DNA of 64,000 bases from Blattamonas nauphoetae (Eukaryota; Preaxostyla; Oxymonadida), in NCBI GenBank assembly GCA_033064195.1, contig JARBJD010000181.1, forward strand, positions 62,001 through 126,000, read 5' to 3'. Within the stretch, counting starts at the first letter, position 1. Each line of letters opens with the position of its first letter. Position numbers and translations under genes: made by a program. Below the pieces are notes generated by a model, which was not told the origin of the DNA, did not search any database, and saw only the letters and a list, made by a program, of their open reading frames with translations. Below, in pieces: positions 34,275 to 43,775 of this stretch.

Positions 34275-35246
34275 CTCTCTCCTCAAGAACCGCCGAGTCT
34301 GTCCGGTTTGTACCCTTAATGGCACATCCACTGAGATTTCCAAGAAATATCTCCTTTTTCCGGAGAAATGTTAAAGATTTAGATGGATATTTGCATGATT
34401 TTTGATGGGCGCAAAGAAATGCACTATTGGGTCCAGACAATCAAGATATTCTGGCACTTTTTTTGATATTTGTCTTGTCATGGCATATATCAGAAGATGT
34501 CCTCAAGTCAAAGATCACGATGAGGGTGTTATCGAATTGAAAAGATGGGAGACGAATTCGTCAGATTGCCAGATGGTGAAATCGTAAATCAAACATAATG
34601 GGCCCTTTTGAATGAGTTTCAGCCAGGGGAGCTTATCGATGGATCTTATATCCTATTCCTTGAGGATGGATTTTGATCCAACCCATGAACTAAGTCTGGC
34701 AGTCTGTTCATTCGAAGAACCCTTCAATTCACACTTTTATCAAGTGTCGACAAATAAAGCGATATGATGCTCATGAAACGAATAATGTCAGAACTACTTC
34801 TAGTCTGTAGCTTTCGAGACAATCTTGATGCTGATTTGACTCTTGTCAGAACCCCCATGAGGAAGAATAGACAACAAAAGATGACGTTATGTGAGGAGTT
34901 GGATTGTACACATCGGATTGTTGTCGTGGGTAGACTTTATGGTCTGAATCGTGTGAACTGTCGAACATACGATTAGGACGAGTAGTCAGTCAGGACCAGG
35001 AATAAAACAAGAGAGAAAGTGTGACACGGAAGAAGACATCCTTGTGTGAATGATTGTGATTTTTGGATTCGAAGGTTTTCGAGAGTAGTCAGTCGTGGGG
35101 GGAGGAAGATAATCGAACGCGGATTTTTGATGTGGTCGACGATACAGATAGTTGATTTTGTCAATGTAATGCTTGTCAAGCGGATGAATCATCGTCATGT
35201 TTTATTTACGCTTTTTAATGTGATTAATTGCACTCGCAAATATTTC
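34275..35246. other. Intergenic stretch upstream of the giant gene
   Basis: About 970 bases. It contains the 5' flank of the minus-strand receptor gene and, near 34770-34840, the second copy of a diverged repeat also found near 22725. No gene is supported. Confidence 0.45.
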
Positions 35247-35575
35247 ACGATAATGGCATTGAAAGAAGAGATGAAGAAATATTGAGTAGAATATCCGTGA
35301 ATTGTTGTAATATCAAGCAATAATGAAGCAATTATGAATAAAAACTGTTGTTTAATTGATAGAATCGATCAACCCCTTGTTACTCCGTTGGGAGTTGAAA
35401 GAAGAGATGAAGTGATTAAGTTTGTCTTCTTCTGCCTTTCTTTTTGGTTCCTGTGGTGGGTGGTGGGACTAATATTTCTTCATCTCTTCTTTCAATGCCA
35501 TTATCGTGATCACTCTTCAGTGATCTCCGATTAATGGCCATTTCATTCCGAGATGAAGAAATATTGAGTGCGTTG
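35247..35575. repeat. Nested inverted repeats at the left end of the DIRS-like element
   Basis: A 38-bp block at about 35247-35284 recurs exactly inverted at about 35471-35508. Next to it 35507-35570 (with hairpin GATCACTCTTCAGTGATC) is the inverted copy of the sequence just outside the right terminal repeat (about 42110-42168). The left end is therefore a stack of inverted blocks, not a simple terminus. Confidence 0.65.
35268..35386 (+). repeat. Left 119-bp inverted terminal repeat of the DIRS-like element
   Basis: Runs from GAGATGAAGAAATATTGAGT to CAACCCCTTGTTACTCC. By eye it is identical over its full length to the reverse complement of 42008-42126, which suggests a recent insertion or ongoing copy correction. 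Confidence 0.8.
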
Positions 35576-35634
35576 GGAGATTGGATTTGTTTCACATAGT
35601 GTTTCCTCATGACTCCGGATGTTGTGCTGAGTAG

Positions 35635-35997
35635 GGATGAGCAACGGACGGACAAAAAGACGTTCAACTCGGACAACGGACAGCGGACATGTCCAAGTGA
35701 AAAAGAAGTGCTTCATGTGGCCTAAATCAACGTGATTGACACTGAATTCGTTCATAAATAAGTGAATAATTGTAATCAAATTCAGATTTTGTCTTTCATA
35801 AAAATGATAAAAGAGTACTAGAGAATTCGGACAAAATGACCCATTAATTGCAGAAATGTCCAAGCTTGTCCGATCTTGGACATTCACTCAATTGTTGAAA
35901 AAACGAATCATCTGAATTTCTTCACAATCCAATTGTGATCAGTTCAAAACGGACAAAACTGTCCTGTCCTGGACATGTCCGGATCGTCCTCCCCATC
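35635..35997 (-). repeat. 363-bp dispersed GGAC-rich repeat, copy 1
   Basis: The reverse complement aligns end to end with 54231-54593 with only scattered substitutions. It holds the palindrome GGACATGTCC and GTCC-rich ends. Shorter relatives occur at about 47650-47880. No coding capacity is conserved beyond shared open frames. Confidence 0.75.
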
Positions 35998-36341
35998 GGA
36001 TGTTGACTTCGACTCACATTTTCTCTCAGAGACCATTACATCGCAATTCGAATTCCCTTGTCCATTCCACACTTCTTTTATCCAATTGTCACTCATTGCT
36101 GTCTCCATTGACTTTCAAACTTGTGGAGATCTCCACAATTCACACTTTGCCCATCTCCTCACTCTCGATGATGTCACACTGAATTGACACATGGAAAATG
36201 AACAATATTAGTATTCCTTTTTCTTATCGTTTCACTCTTCTCTACCTCTTTCTCTTCATTTGTCTGTAATAGATGATAAAATCTTTCTCCAATCAGAAAT
36301 GGACATAAATAGAAGAAATCTGGATCACAAACAACATCAGT

Positions 36342-37370
36342 ATGCATCTTTTTTTCTTTCTCCACTCATATTCATCGATTAGTCTCATTACACGCCTCCT
36401 CTTTTCTTCCAAACAAAACGCAGAAGATCAAGGACATCACATTCCCGACACTGTCCATAATTCTGCTTTTCTCATTGTCAGTTCATTATCTGAAGGAAAG
36501 GTTCACATCTTCAGACTCGACACAATGTCTAATTCACTCACAATCGAGAACCGCCTTGAGATCAAACTGAAGGAGTCTCTGAACATCACAGCATATTTTT
36601 GATCAATCTCCGAAACGAACCGTGAAGTGCGACTTTGTCAACACTCCATTATTCTGTTCGGATTCGCAATCGATGAGGAGCCGACCCCAGAAAAGTGCAA
36701 CAATCAGGACGGATTTCCACGCGTACTCGACTTAAACAACCATCAATTTCATGCGCAACAGTACCTAGTCTCATCTACCACGCTGAATCTTTGAGGAAAA
36801 TGAACAAGAATCTGTCACATATCGTCGGTGGACGAAAATCATCATCATGAGTCTCTGACGGGGAAGAACAAAGCCAACCACCATGACGAAACGACAAACT
36901 TCATATTTATCTTCACACACTGCTCGATTTTGGTATCATTGATGATAATTGATTGCGGATGGATGGGAACATCGGCTGGAAAACTCTCTAACTCCAACGT
37001 GACTGTCTCGTCGAGTACGATCATCTCAAATCCTGAATGTTCCCCATTTATGATTGTCTGTTCTGAGGGGAACGATGACAGTTCGATTTCGATCATTGAC
37101 GTTGTTCACAGATCGAGTGAACTTCGGACGCTCCTTCCTCTGACAGCCATTTCGTCACTCAACCATCTCGACTCCTCCCAACCGTCCTGCTCTGAGATGA
37201 ACTCTGATGTCTCCGTCAGTTGCTCCGGTCTCTCGATCGACGATGCGTCCCTCGTTCTTGGATCTGGTCGTCTCCTCTCTATCCCGAAAACACCGACCGA
37301 CCAACCGCACATTTGTCGTCTCCTTCAACAGGCGCGGGGTATTTGACATCCCTGCTGTCAATGCCTGAAG
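36342..37370 (+). pseudogene. Broken beta-helix surface-protein gene, plus-strand copy
   Basis: 36342 begins a signal-peptide-like start (MHLFFFLHSYSSISLITRLL), stopping at 36602. A second frame (36828-37346) gives 'NCSILV'-like beta-helix text ('FIFTHCSILVSLMIIDCGWMG', 'SSTIISNPECSPFMIVCSEGN', 'IIDVVHRSSELRTLLPLTA'). It is homologous, in the opposite orientation, to the remnant at 45530-47311. The coding body is interrupted several times and ends at the 37.4-kb minisatellite, so it is probably a decayed member of the receptor family. Confidence 0.65.
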
Positions 37371-37385
37371 AATCAATGGAATCGT

Positions 37386-37735
37386 TCCCCACCCCTCACC
37401 TCGTGTGATCATCCCCTCCCTTCACCTCGTGTGATCATCCCTCCCTCACCTCGTGTGATCATCCCCTCCCCTCACCTCGTGTGATCATCCCCTCCCTCAC
37501 CTCGTGTGATCATCCCCTCCCTTCACCTCGTGTGATCATCCCCTCCCCCTCACCTCGTGTGATCATCCCCACCCCTCACCTCGTGTGATCATCCCCTCCC
37601 CTCACCTCGTGTGATCATCCCCTCCCCCTCACCTCGTGTGATCATCCCTCCCTTCACCTCGTGTGATCATCCCCTCCCCCTCACCTCGTGTGATCATCCC
37701 CTCCCCCTCACCTCGTGTACTCATTCCCTCCTGCC
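37386..37735 (+). repeat. Minisatellite, 26-28 bp units, 13 copies
   Basis: Tandem units of CTCACCTCGTGTGATCATCC with a variable CCCTCC/CCCCTC spacer; 12 units carry TGATCAT and the last is a variant (TACTCAT). The unit contains the TGATCA palindrome. The array sits between the broken beta-helix copy and the 3' end of the retroelement coding region. Confidence 0.85.
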
Positions 37736-37891
37736 CCTTCGCACGGTCATCACAGCCTATCCACACTCCAAAACGTCACTTTCCCACCTCATCCTCTTAA
37801 ATTACTTTTTCTTCCTCATATTCACGCATCCACATGTAACCTTCCTATTTCACTCTTATTGTTTTCGTCATCAATTTATTAATTCCTGGGT

Positions 37892-38990
37892 TTAGTCGTG
37901 TACAGAAAGAATTGGTTGATCAAGCCCATTGTTGCGACTTACGAGTGGTGACCTCCTAATTAGGCGCTGTCCGAGGACGGACAGCGCCTCACCTTGTCCG
38001 GACAATTGCTCCTCACTAGTGCTGAGCCGCGCTGCCCTTGCTACGTCGTCTTCGCCCCATCCTCTGTCAATCCGTTTCGATATTCCTGCATGTTTGAGCG
38101 TATACGGCTTATACTGGTCTGTATCAATACCAGCTCTCCTCATGATCACGCCGGTCATCCTTGCTAAGTCTCCCCCGCTTCTCTCTTCTCCGTCTGATGA
38201 GCAGAGAAGCTGGCAATTGGGAGCGGTGGTCTGCCTCCTGTCCAACTCGCCAAGCCAATTAGAGAGTCGATTCCCTTCACTGAGACCATCCTGTCTGAGA
38301 GTTACCTTTTCCGGTTCGTCCCCTGTTTTCAACTTGGTTAGAAATGAGACGGTTGTTTCGTCAGAGATGGTGATCGATTCCCGTCTGATCCTCGCTGCCT
38401 CTGTAAATCTGATAGCATGATGCAGAACCAGAATGATAGTCATAGCAGTCTGAACCTCCTCGTCAGAGATGTCCTTCCTGTTCAACCACATTCTATCCAA
38501 TTCGACCTCCATCTTCGCAGCATCCCATGTATCCGAATATCTTGCTTGCTGGGGGTAGACCTTCTTCATCCCCTTCATTGCGGCGGAGACGATCATGGAC
38601 GCTCCAACCTGCCCCTTTCCAAGTAGTTGTGATAACGTTGACAGCGCGCTGCGATCTACATGTGGTGGTCTTTTCTTCTTATTCTTTGTCGATGCAATTT
38701 GCTCTGACAGATAATTCGCAACGGTGACTTCATTAGTGTCTCTCCAGTCTCGACCGGCCCTGTCAGAATCAATAATCCATTTCCTGATCGCTCCCGCGTA
38801 TTGACGTTCCGTCGCATCGCTGATTCCAGCAAGAATCCAGATCATTGTGTCCCTGCTGATTCCAATTTCCTCGGCTAGGCCCTCCCAGATCTCCCCAGCA
38901 AGAATGCTCGAAGGAGACCTGGGGGTCGGCTGCTCTTCGAAGCGATCATCCCTGGTCCTATCTGGGTGATTTGATCCGTCCTGCCCAGAC
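37892..38990 (-). CDS. Tyrosine recombinase of the DIRS-like element
   Basis: The open frame extends back to 40987, but only its last third is protein-like; the upstream part is the shadow of the RT gene. The supported domain starts near 'PSSILAGEIWEGLAEEIGIS', with an N-terminal SAM-like part ('ATERQYAGAIRKWII') and a catalytic part ('ILVLHHAIRFTEAARIRR', 'KPYTLKHAGISKRID'). This replaces the DDE integrase of LTR elements. The C-terminal 30 residues are encoded by a GC-rich hairpin also found at 51 kb. Confidence 0.75.
37950..38016 (-). repeat. GC-rich hairpin block at the recombinase 3' end
   Basis: Contains GGCGCTGTCCG and its complement CGGACAGCGCC back to back, next to the palindrome CCTAATTAGG. 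About 60 bases are identical (inverted) to 51045-51105. In DIRS elements an internal complementary region lies at this place; whether this block serves as one is an inference. Confidence 0.6.
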
Positions 38991-40983
38991 AGATTGATGT
39001 TGTTGACATCTGGAGTAATTGATCCAGTCCCGGGACTGTCGACCAGTCTGGAATGATGAGGACTGTCATCGGACGGGCGTGATAAAGTTTGTTGATCACG
39101 CGCTGAATGAGTGGTATTGGTGGGAAGGCGTAAACACAATCTTCCGCCGTCCAATCCTGTAAGAGGGCATTTGTGCCCTGGGACTCTTCCTCCCTCATCA
39201 GACTCCAGTAGCGAGTCACCTTCCTGTTGCTTACAGATGCAAACGCGTCTATGGTTGGTCTGATTTGTAAACTGTTGATTAGTTGGGTGAAGACCTCCGT
39301 TTTGAGAGTGAAGTCTGATGAATCTCTCATTCTTGAGAGACGATCCGCAACTGAATTGCTTTCGCCGGCAATGTGCTCGGCCCAGAGGCGGCATTGAAAA
39401 CGGTGTGCCTCGTTGAAGAGGGCTCTGAAGATTGCTAGTAGCGAGAGACATGTGCTCTTGCGATTGATATTTGACACTACTGTAGTGTTGTCTGATATCA
39501 CCAGGATATCGTCGCCTGGGATTATCTGATTTGTCGCTAACCCTTCCGTCAGACCCAACAGTACGGCTTGCGCTTCGCGATGGTTGCTTGTGTAGTCTTT
39601 CCCGTCGACGAAGTGATCTTGCCAGTGACTGACAACCTTTCCTCTCTTCCACACAACGCCGACGCCCCACTCGCTGGCGTCGGTCGTCATGGAGACGGTG
39701 TGACAGAATGGCCTGATTGATCTTGACATTTGCTTCATGAGGTGTGAATCCCACCAAGCGAGCTCTTCGAACACGACTTCTGACATCAGGTCCATCTCTC
39801 CGTAGCCACCCCTTGTTACTAATGTCTCTTTCCATAAGACCATCTCGCGAGTATTGAAATGCGCGCGGTCGTCTGCAAATGCGAGCGCTTGAAGCTTGCC
39901 CACAAGAGAAGCTATCGAGTGGGCCCTCGTCCTGACTCCTTTCTTGTGTTGTTGGATTCTCTCCCTGACTGTCTGTGCAATCTTCCTTCGTTTTGCTTCT
40001 TCCACGGCGACTGTCGTTTCTATCGAATTCCACTCGAAGCCTAGATATTGCCCCACTTGTGTCGGCTCCATCCTTGACTTCGCCGCGTTGATTGTGAAAC
40101 CCAACCGACGAAGTTCTGCTGCTACTGCTCTTGCATTCCTTGCTGCAGAATCTTTTGAGTTGCCGAAGATTATGAAGTCGTCGAGGTAAGCCACTATTGG
40201 GAAGAGTGGGCGGAACTTCGCGATGATTGGGCGCATTATTTTCGTAAACGTCCTCGGCGCCGATGTTAAACCGAAGCAGAGAGTAGTTTGAACGTAATCT
40301 ATCCCGCCGACCCTGAAGCCGAAGTATGGGATACTCTCCTTGTGAAGGGAGACATGTAAATATGCGTGTGTGAGATCTAGAGTGCAGAACCAAATTCCCC
40401 TGGTCATCGTTCTTGCCACCGTTGCTGCTCCCTCCATCTTGAAATGATGTTTGACGACGTGATCGTTTATCCCCCTGCAATCGAGGATCCTCCTCCAATC
40501 CCCGTCCCTCTTGGGGATCACGAATGTTGCGCTGTATGCTTTCACCTCTCCGTCCTCTGCCTTGCGTATTACCTGTTGGCTTAGTTCTTCTGTGAGCAGG
40601 TGCTGAAGAGCCTGGGTCTCCCTGGCTCCCTGATGAATTTCTACGGGGTACCCACCGCTTGTCGGTGGGCCACTCTCGGACCATTCGACTTCCACGCCTT
40701 CTTTGATCAATTTTTCCAGATTGTACTCCCTCCACGCCTCTGCGAAGAATTTTGTTCTCCCACCCATGAGATGGGGTGTAGCTTCCTTTCCTTCCTGATC
40801 TATTGTTTCTTCGGCCACTTCCGTTGGCCTGGGGATGGCTGTCTCCGTGATGAAATTCTTGAACTGTCTGGACGTTGTTCGTTTCGCTGATGGAATGCAT
40901 TCTGAGATTGCTGTTGCCCCCTGGATTGGTTGTACCGCCCCTGTGCGGGGCCCTCGCGAAAAAAGTGTTGCCGTCGTTGCCAC
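38875..40983 (-). CDS. Reverse transcriptase / RNase H of the DIRS-like element
   Basis: About 700 aa. The RT domain has 'SATFVIPKRDGDWRRILDCR', 'FCTLDLTHAYLHVSLHKES', 'LCFGLTSAPRTFTKIM' and the catalytic 'VAYLDDFIIFG'. RNase H follows with 'TTDASEWGVGVVW', 'NHREAQAVLLGL', 'ILVISDNTTVVSNIN' and 'GESNSVADRLSRM'. The motif set belongs to the Ty3-related RT lineage that includes DIRS elements. The frame overlaps the gag-like and recombinase frames, an arrangement known in this family. Confidence 0.85.
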   Translation of the reverse strand: MATTATLFSRGPRTGAVQPIQGATAISECIPSAKRTTSRQFKNFITETAIPRPTEVAEETIDQEGKEATPHLMGGRTKFFAEAWREYNLEKLIKEGVEVEWSESGPPTSGGYPVEIHQGARETQALQHLLTEELSQQVIRKAEDGEVKAYSATFVIPKRDGDWRRILDCRGINDHVVKHHFKMEGAATVARTMTRGIWFCTLDLTHAYLHVSLHKESIPYFGFRVGGIDYVQTTLCFGLTSAPRTFTKIMRPIIAKFRPLFPIVAYLDDFIIFGNSKDSAARNARAVAAELRRLGFTINAAKSRMEPTQVGQYLGFEWNSIETTVAVEEAKRRKIAQTVRERIQQHKKGVRTRAHSIASLVGKLQALAFADDRAHFNTREMVLWKETLVTRGGYGEMDLMSEVVFEELAWWDSHLMKQMSRSIRPFCHTVSMTTDASEWGVGVVWKRGKVVSHWQDHFVDGKDYTSNHREAQAVLLGLTEGLATNQIIPGDDILVISDNTTVVSNINRKSTCLSLLAIFRALFNEAHRFQCRLWAEHIAGESNSVADRLSRMRDSSDFTLKTEVFTQLINSLQIRPTIDAFASVSNRKVTRYWSLMREEESQGTNALLQDWTAEDCVYAFPPIPLIQRVINKLYHARPMTVLIIPDWSTVPGLDQLLQMSTTSICLGRTDQITQIGPGMIASKSSRPPGLLRAFLLGRSGRA

Positions 40984-41978
40984 TCATCTTTCCTTTCGTC
41001 GACCCTCCTTCGAGTTTTAGCCTTCAGTTGGTCAATATACTCCTGCTGCATTAACATGGAAGCTTGTCTCGCACTATCCTGCATAGGTGTCACGTCCAAT
41101 CGCATGACATGCGCCAAGCGAGCGTCATAAGTTCTCTTTACGATTTCAGCGGCTTTTCGTGTCATCAGTTCGATGATCCTTGTTTTCTCTAAATTCTCTG
41201 TATGTTGCAAGAGCGATCCGGCACCGAGTTTCACTAAATGGTATGACTCTTTCTCGATGGTACGTAGAGTATTGTTCAGGGGGTTTGGACGTCTGGGTAA
41301 ATTTTCCTTCACTGCGTCCGGGTACATGATGAATGCATCTCCTATCTCCGCCATCCTGTCCTTCACTTCATTTTCATCTTCTGGATCCCACTGAAAGGTT
41401 GGGAGTTTTGTGATCATCTCATTCAGACCTTGGAGCGCAAATTCCTCGTAATCTGTTGCCTCGGACTCAGTTTGGCTTGTTTGACTCTCGACTGGCGCCG
41501 GTTGTTTTCTCTGTTCCTCCGTCTCGATCACTGGTGGTTCAGCCCACTTGATGCGCTGGAAGTGTTTTAAATTCTGGAACTGAGCGGGAGTTATCCGACG
41601 GCTCCCACTCGCCATCGGGGAGACTGAACGTGTTGGGGGTGTGCTTGTAACAGCATTTTGCTGTTGCTCTTGTGCTGTTCGCCACGTGCTTTCGTTTGGC
41701 GCAAGTCGTAGCCATTCCTGTGAATCAGCGTTAACGATTGCGTCAATATTGACCGCCATCAGACGGGAAATATGGAAGAAAGCCCCAAGAGCTTGTTCTG
41801 CTCCTGGCGGGACGATGAATGTACCATATCGTTGAATGGCAGTCTGATCTTGTGCTCCGATAGCTTGGAGCGCATTCACGAATTCCTGACGCAAGTTGAA
41901 AAGCCCATTTATGGAGGGCCGGATAGCTTCCAGTGTGGATGCTGCTGCGTTAATTTCCGTCTGAGTAGGGTCCGTCAT
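40800..41978 (-). CDS. Gag-like protein of the DIRS-like element
   Basis: 392 aa from ATG 41978 (MTDPTQTEINAAASTLEAI). Helical and Gln/Arg-rich with a basic C-terminal tail ('RRRVDERKDEWQRRQHF', 'RQPSPGQRKWPKKQ') suited to nucleic-acid binding. No CCHC zinc knuckle is visible. It occupies the position expected of ORF1, just inside the right terminal repeat, and its end overlaps the start of the RT frame. Assignment rests on position and composition. Confidence 0.6.
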   Translation of the reverse strand: MTDPTQTEINAAASTLEAIRPSINGLFNLRQEFVNALQAIGAQDQTAIQRYGTFIVPPGAEQALGAFFHISRLMAVNIDAIVNADSQEWLRLAPNESTWRTAQEQQQNAVTSTPPTRSVSPMASGSRRITPAQFQNLKHFQRIKWAEPPVIETEEQRKQPAPVESQTSQTESEATDYEEFALQGLNEMITKLPTFQWDPEDENEVKDRMAEIGDAFIMYPDAVKENLPRRPNPLNNTLRTIEKESYHLVKLGAGSLLQHTENLEKTRIIELMTRKAAEIVKRTYDARLAHVMRLDVTPMQDSARQASMLMQQEYIDQLKAKTRRRVDERKDEWQRRQHFFREGPAQGRYNQSRGQQQSQNAFHQRNEQRPDSSRISSRRQPSPGQRKWPKKQ

Positions 41979-42007
41979 ACGTGCTTGATATTTTGTGAAC
42001 AATTAAA

Positions 42008-42126
42008 GGAGTAACAAGGGGTTGATCGATTCTATCAATTAAACAACAGTTTTTATTCATAATTGCTTCATTATTGCTTGATATTACAACAATTCACGGA
42101 TATTCTACTCAATATTTCTTCATCTC
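42008..42126 (-). repeat. Right 119-bp inverted terminal repeat of the DIRS-like element
   Basis: Begins GGAGTAACAAGGGGTTGATC just outside the gag-like frame and ends TATTTCTTCATCTC. It is the exact-looking inverse of 35268-35386. The next 42 bases outside it are also inverted at 35507-35560. Confidence 0.8.
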
Positions 42127-42370
42127 GGAATGAAATGGCCATTAATCGGAGATCACTGAAGAGTGATCAGAATCATATTGGAACAGCAACGACAAAAAAC
42201 TTTCTGACTAACATTCTCCACCACTTGCACTTACTCACGTTCAGGAAAAAAGTGGAAAATATCAACTCGATATATGCGAAAGGAATTATATCACTCGAAA
42301 CGTAACAAATCTCGAAAACCGTGAAAGAAGAAAAAGAGAAGGTCAGCCTGTTGCCAACAATCTCAGTTTC

Positions 42371-42871
42371 TTAGAAGTACCACTGGTCGCGAGTCGTCAT
42401 CATCTTCTGGCGTGGTTGCTTCGGGCATCCAGCGGGATGGTTGATTGTCAAGTTGTACACAAAGTCAAAGCCTCGTGTCACATTCATCGTCGACAGTCGG
42501 TGGCAGTTCAGCGTGATGCTCAAAGCACTGTCCGAACCTGCTGTCCCATTGTACATGATGTGCAGACCTGTTGGGTTCGCACGTGGGTTCTTCTGGATCA
42601 GGTGCACCTCTTCTGTTCCATTCATCGCAACTGGGAAGCACAGGTCCAAGTCTTCAAGCGAGCTCGCTGTGTACGCTGTCAGGTTGTCCCCAAGCTCAGA
42701 TGCTCCACAGTGTTCGGTGCTGTTCACGGTCCCAAACAGGTTGAAGTACAACGTCTCGTTCTGCACGGGGATGGCGTACGCCGACCCGTTCAGGCGCAAG
42801 TTTTCGACAGGGAAGATGTACTTCCCAACCTTCAGACCTGCAACTGCTGAGATGATTGTGAGAGCGAACAT
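42371..42871 (-). CDS. Small secreted protein with MRH-like (mannose-6-phosphate-receptor-homology) fold
   Basis: 166 aa from ATG 42871 (MFALTIISAVAGLKV, signal peptide); the frame extends upstream to an ATG at 42955, but that start would bury the signal sequence. There are five or so N-glycosylation sequons (NGS, NET, NST, NLT, NGT) and paired Cys. The pattern 'FNLFGTVNSTEHC', 'SALSITLNCHRLS', 'FDFVYNLTINHPAGCP' resembles MRH or Atg27-type lumenal domains, which bind glycans in the ER/Golgi/lysosome. There is no transmembrane segment after the domain. The family call is a pattern judgement. Confidence 0.5.
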   Translation of the reverse strand: MFALTIISAVAGLKVGKYIFPVENLRLNGSAYAIPVQNETLYFNLFGTVNSTEHCGASELGDNLTAYTASSLEDLDLCFPVAMNGTEEVHLIQKNPRANPTGLHIMYNGTAGSDSALSITLNCHRLSTMNVTRGFDFVYNLTINHPAGCPKQPRQKMMTTRDQWYF

Positions 42872-43775
42872 TTGACAACAAATTTTTGGTATTTCGTGAG
42901 CCTTTATTTGTACAGAAAGACGTTTCGAACATTTTGAATGATGAAAAATGGACATGTAACCACCTTTGATTGTGTGAAGGATATGTTACTAGGAACAATT
43001 CGAATTTTTGCCGGAGAAATAGGCTAGTTCGTCATCCATTTCATCGAGATCAGTCACCCAAGGGCATGATCATGTTCCTTTTTCGAGTGGATCAGTCTAT
43101 CGAGCATATTTCATTTCTCATTGACTCTATTCCCCAATGCTGGCATTTTTATCTCTTTTTCTCTCATTATCTTCATTTTCCAAACTCAGTCACATCATTG
43201 TCATAGTAGCGTCAATAATCCACGAAAATCAATAATCCACGATCTTCAAGGTGGACAATACTACCATCAGTGTGATTATGATGTTAAGTTGTCCTGTCCT
43301 CCTCACTTTCTGTCCGTCCTCCTCTTTTTCATGTCCGATTCTGAAATTGAAAGAAAATTGAAAAATTTGGATATTTCCAGTGATAAAAGTGCATTTTAGG
43401 ATCGAATTTGGCTTGATTTTGCAAAAAACGTGAAAATCAACGAAGTCGATCCAACAAATCACATTGAGGGTTGATCACGGATCGAATCTTCTCGAATACT
43501 TTTGTTACCGATGAAATGTTGCGAAATACAGAATACGAAAGAAGTTAGAAGGAAGTGGACGGAGTAGTGATGAAACAAGCACTCTTCTTCGCCTTCACAC
43601 AACTACCTCAGGTTGGGTCGGAACAAATGGAAGAAAATGAGTGAAGATACTGCGGAATTCATCCGGTTAGCGTAGAAAACCCGAGGGAACAGCTTGACGT
43701 TGGCGAAATTTGATTTGAAATGAAGTGAGAGATGAAGCAATCGACATATTTAGAATTGAGTGTGTGAATGAGAGT
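42872..43775. other. Intergenic stretch with dispersed-repeat fragments
   Basis: 43204-43250 (GTCAATAATCCACG twice) is related, inverted, to about 60002-60050. 43276-43340 carries ATGATGTTAAG followed by GTCC-rich sequence, related to 48130-48205 in inverse orientation. No gene is supported. Confidence 0.5.

Larger units (their letters stand above)
35268..42126 (-). mobile_element. DIRS-like tyrosine-recombinase retroelement
   Basis: Minus-strand element with 119-bp inverted terminal repeats (35268-35386 and 42008-42126) instead of direct LTRs, overlapping reverse transcriptase/RNase H and tyrosine recombinase frames, and no integrase: the hallmark layout of DIRS/Ngaro-type elements. Parts in order: gag-like frame, RT/RNase H, recombinase. 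The coding body (42.0 to 37.9 kb) looks largely whole, and the terminal repeats appear identical, so it is probably young. Unusually, about 2.5 kb containing a broken host gene and a minisatellite lies between the recombinase end and the left repeat; either the element carries foreign sequence or the left repeat belongs to another copy. Confidence 0.8.

Noticed and set aside
38991-40987. N-terminal two thirds of the 1031-codon frame as part of the recombinase
   Set aside because: Gly/Arg/Ser-rich text with no domain; it overlaps the clear RT/RNase H gene in another frame and is best read as its shadow.
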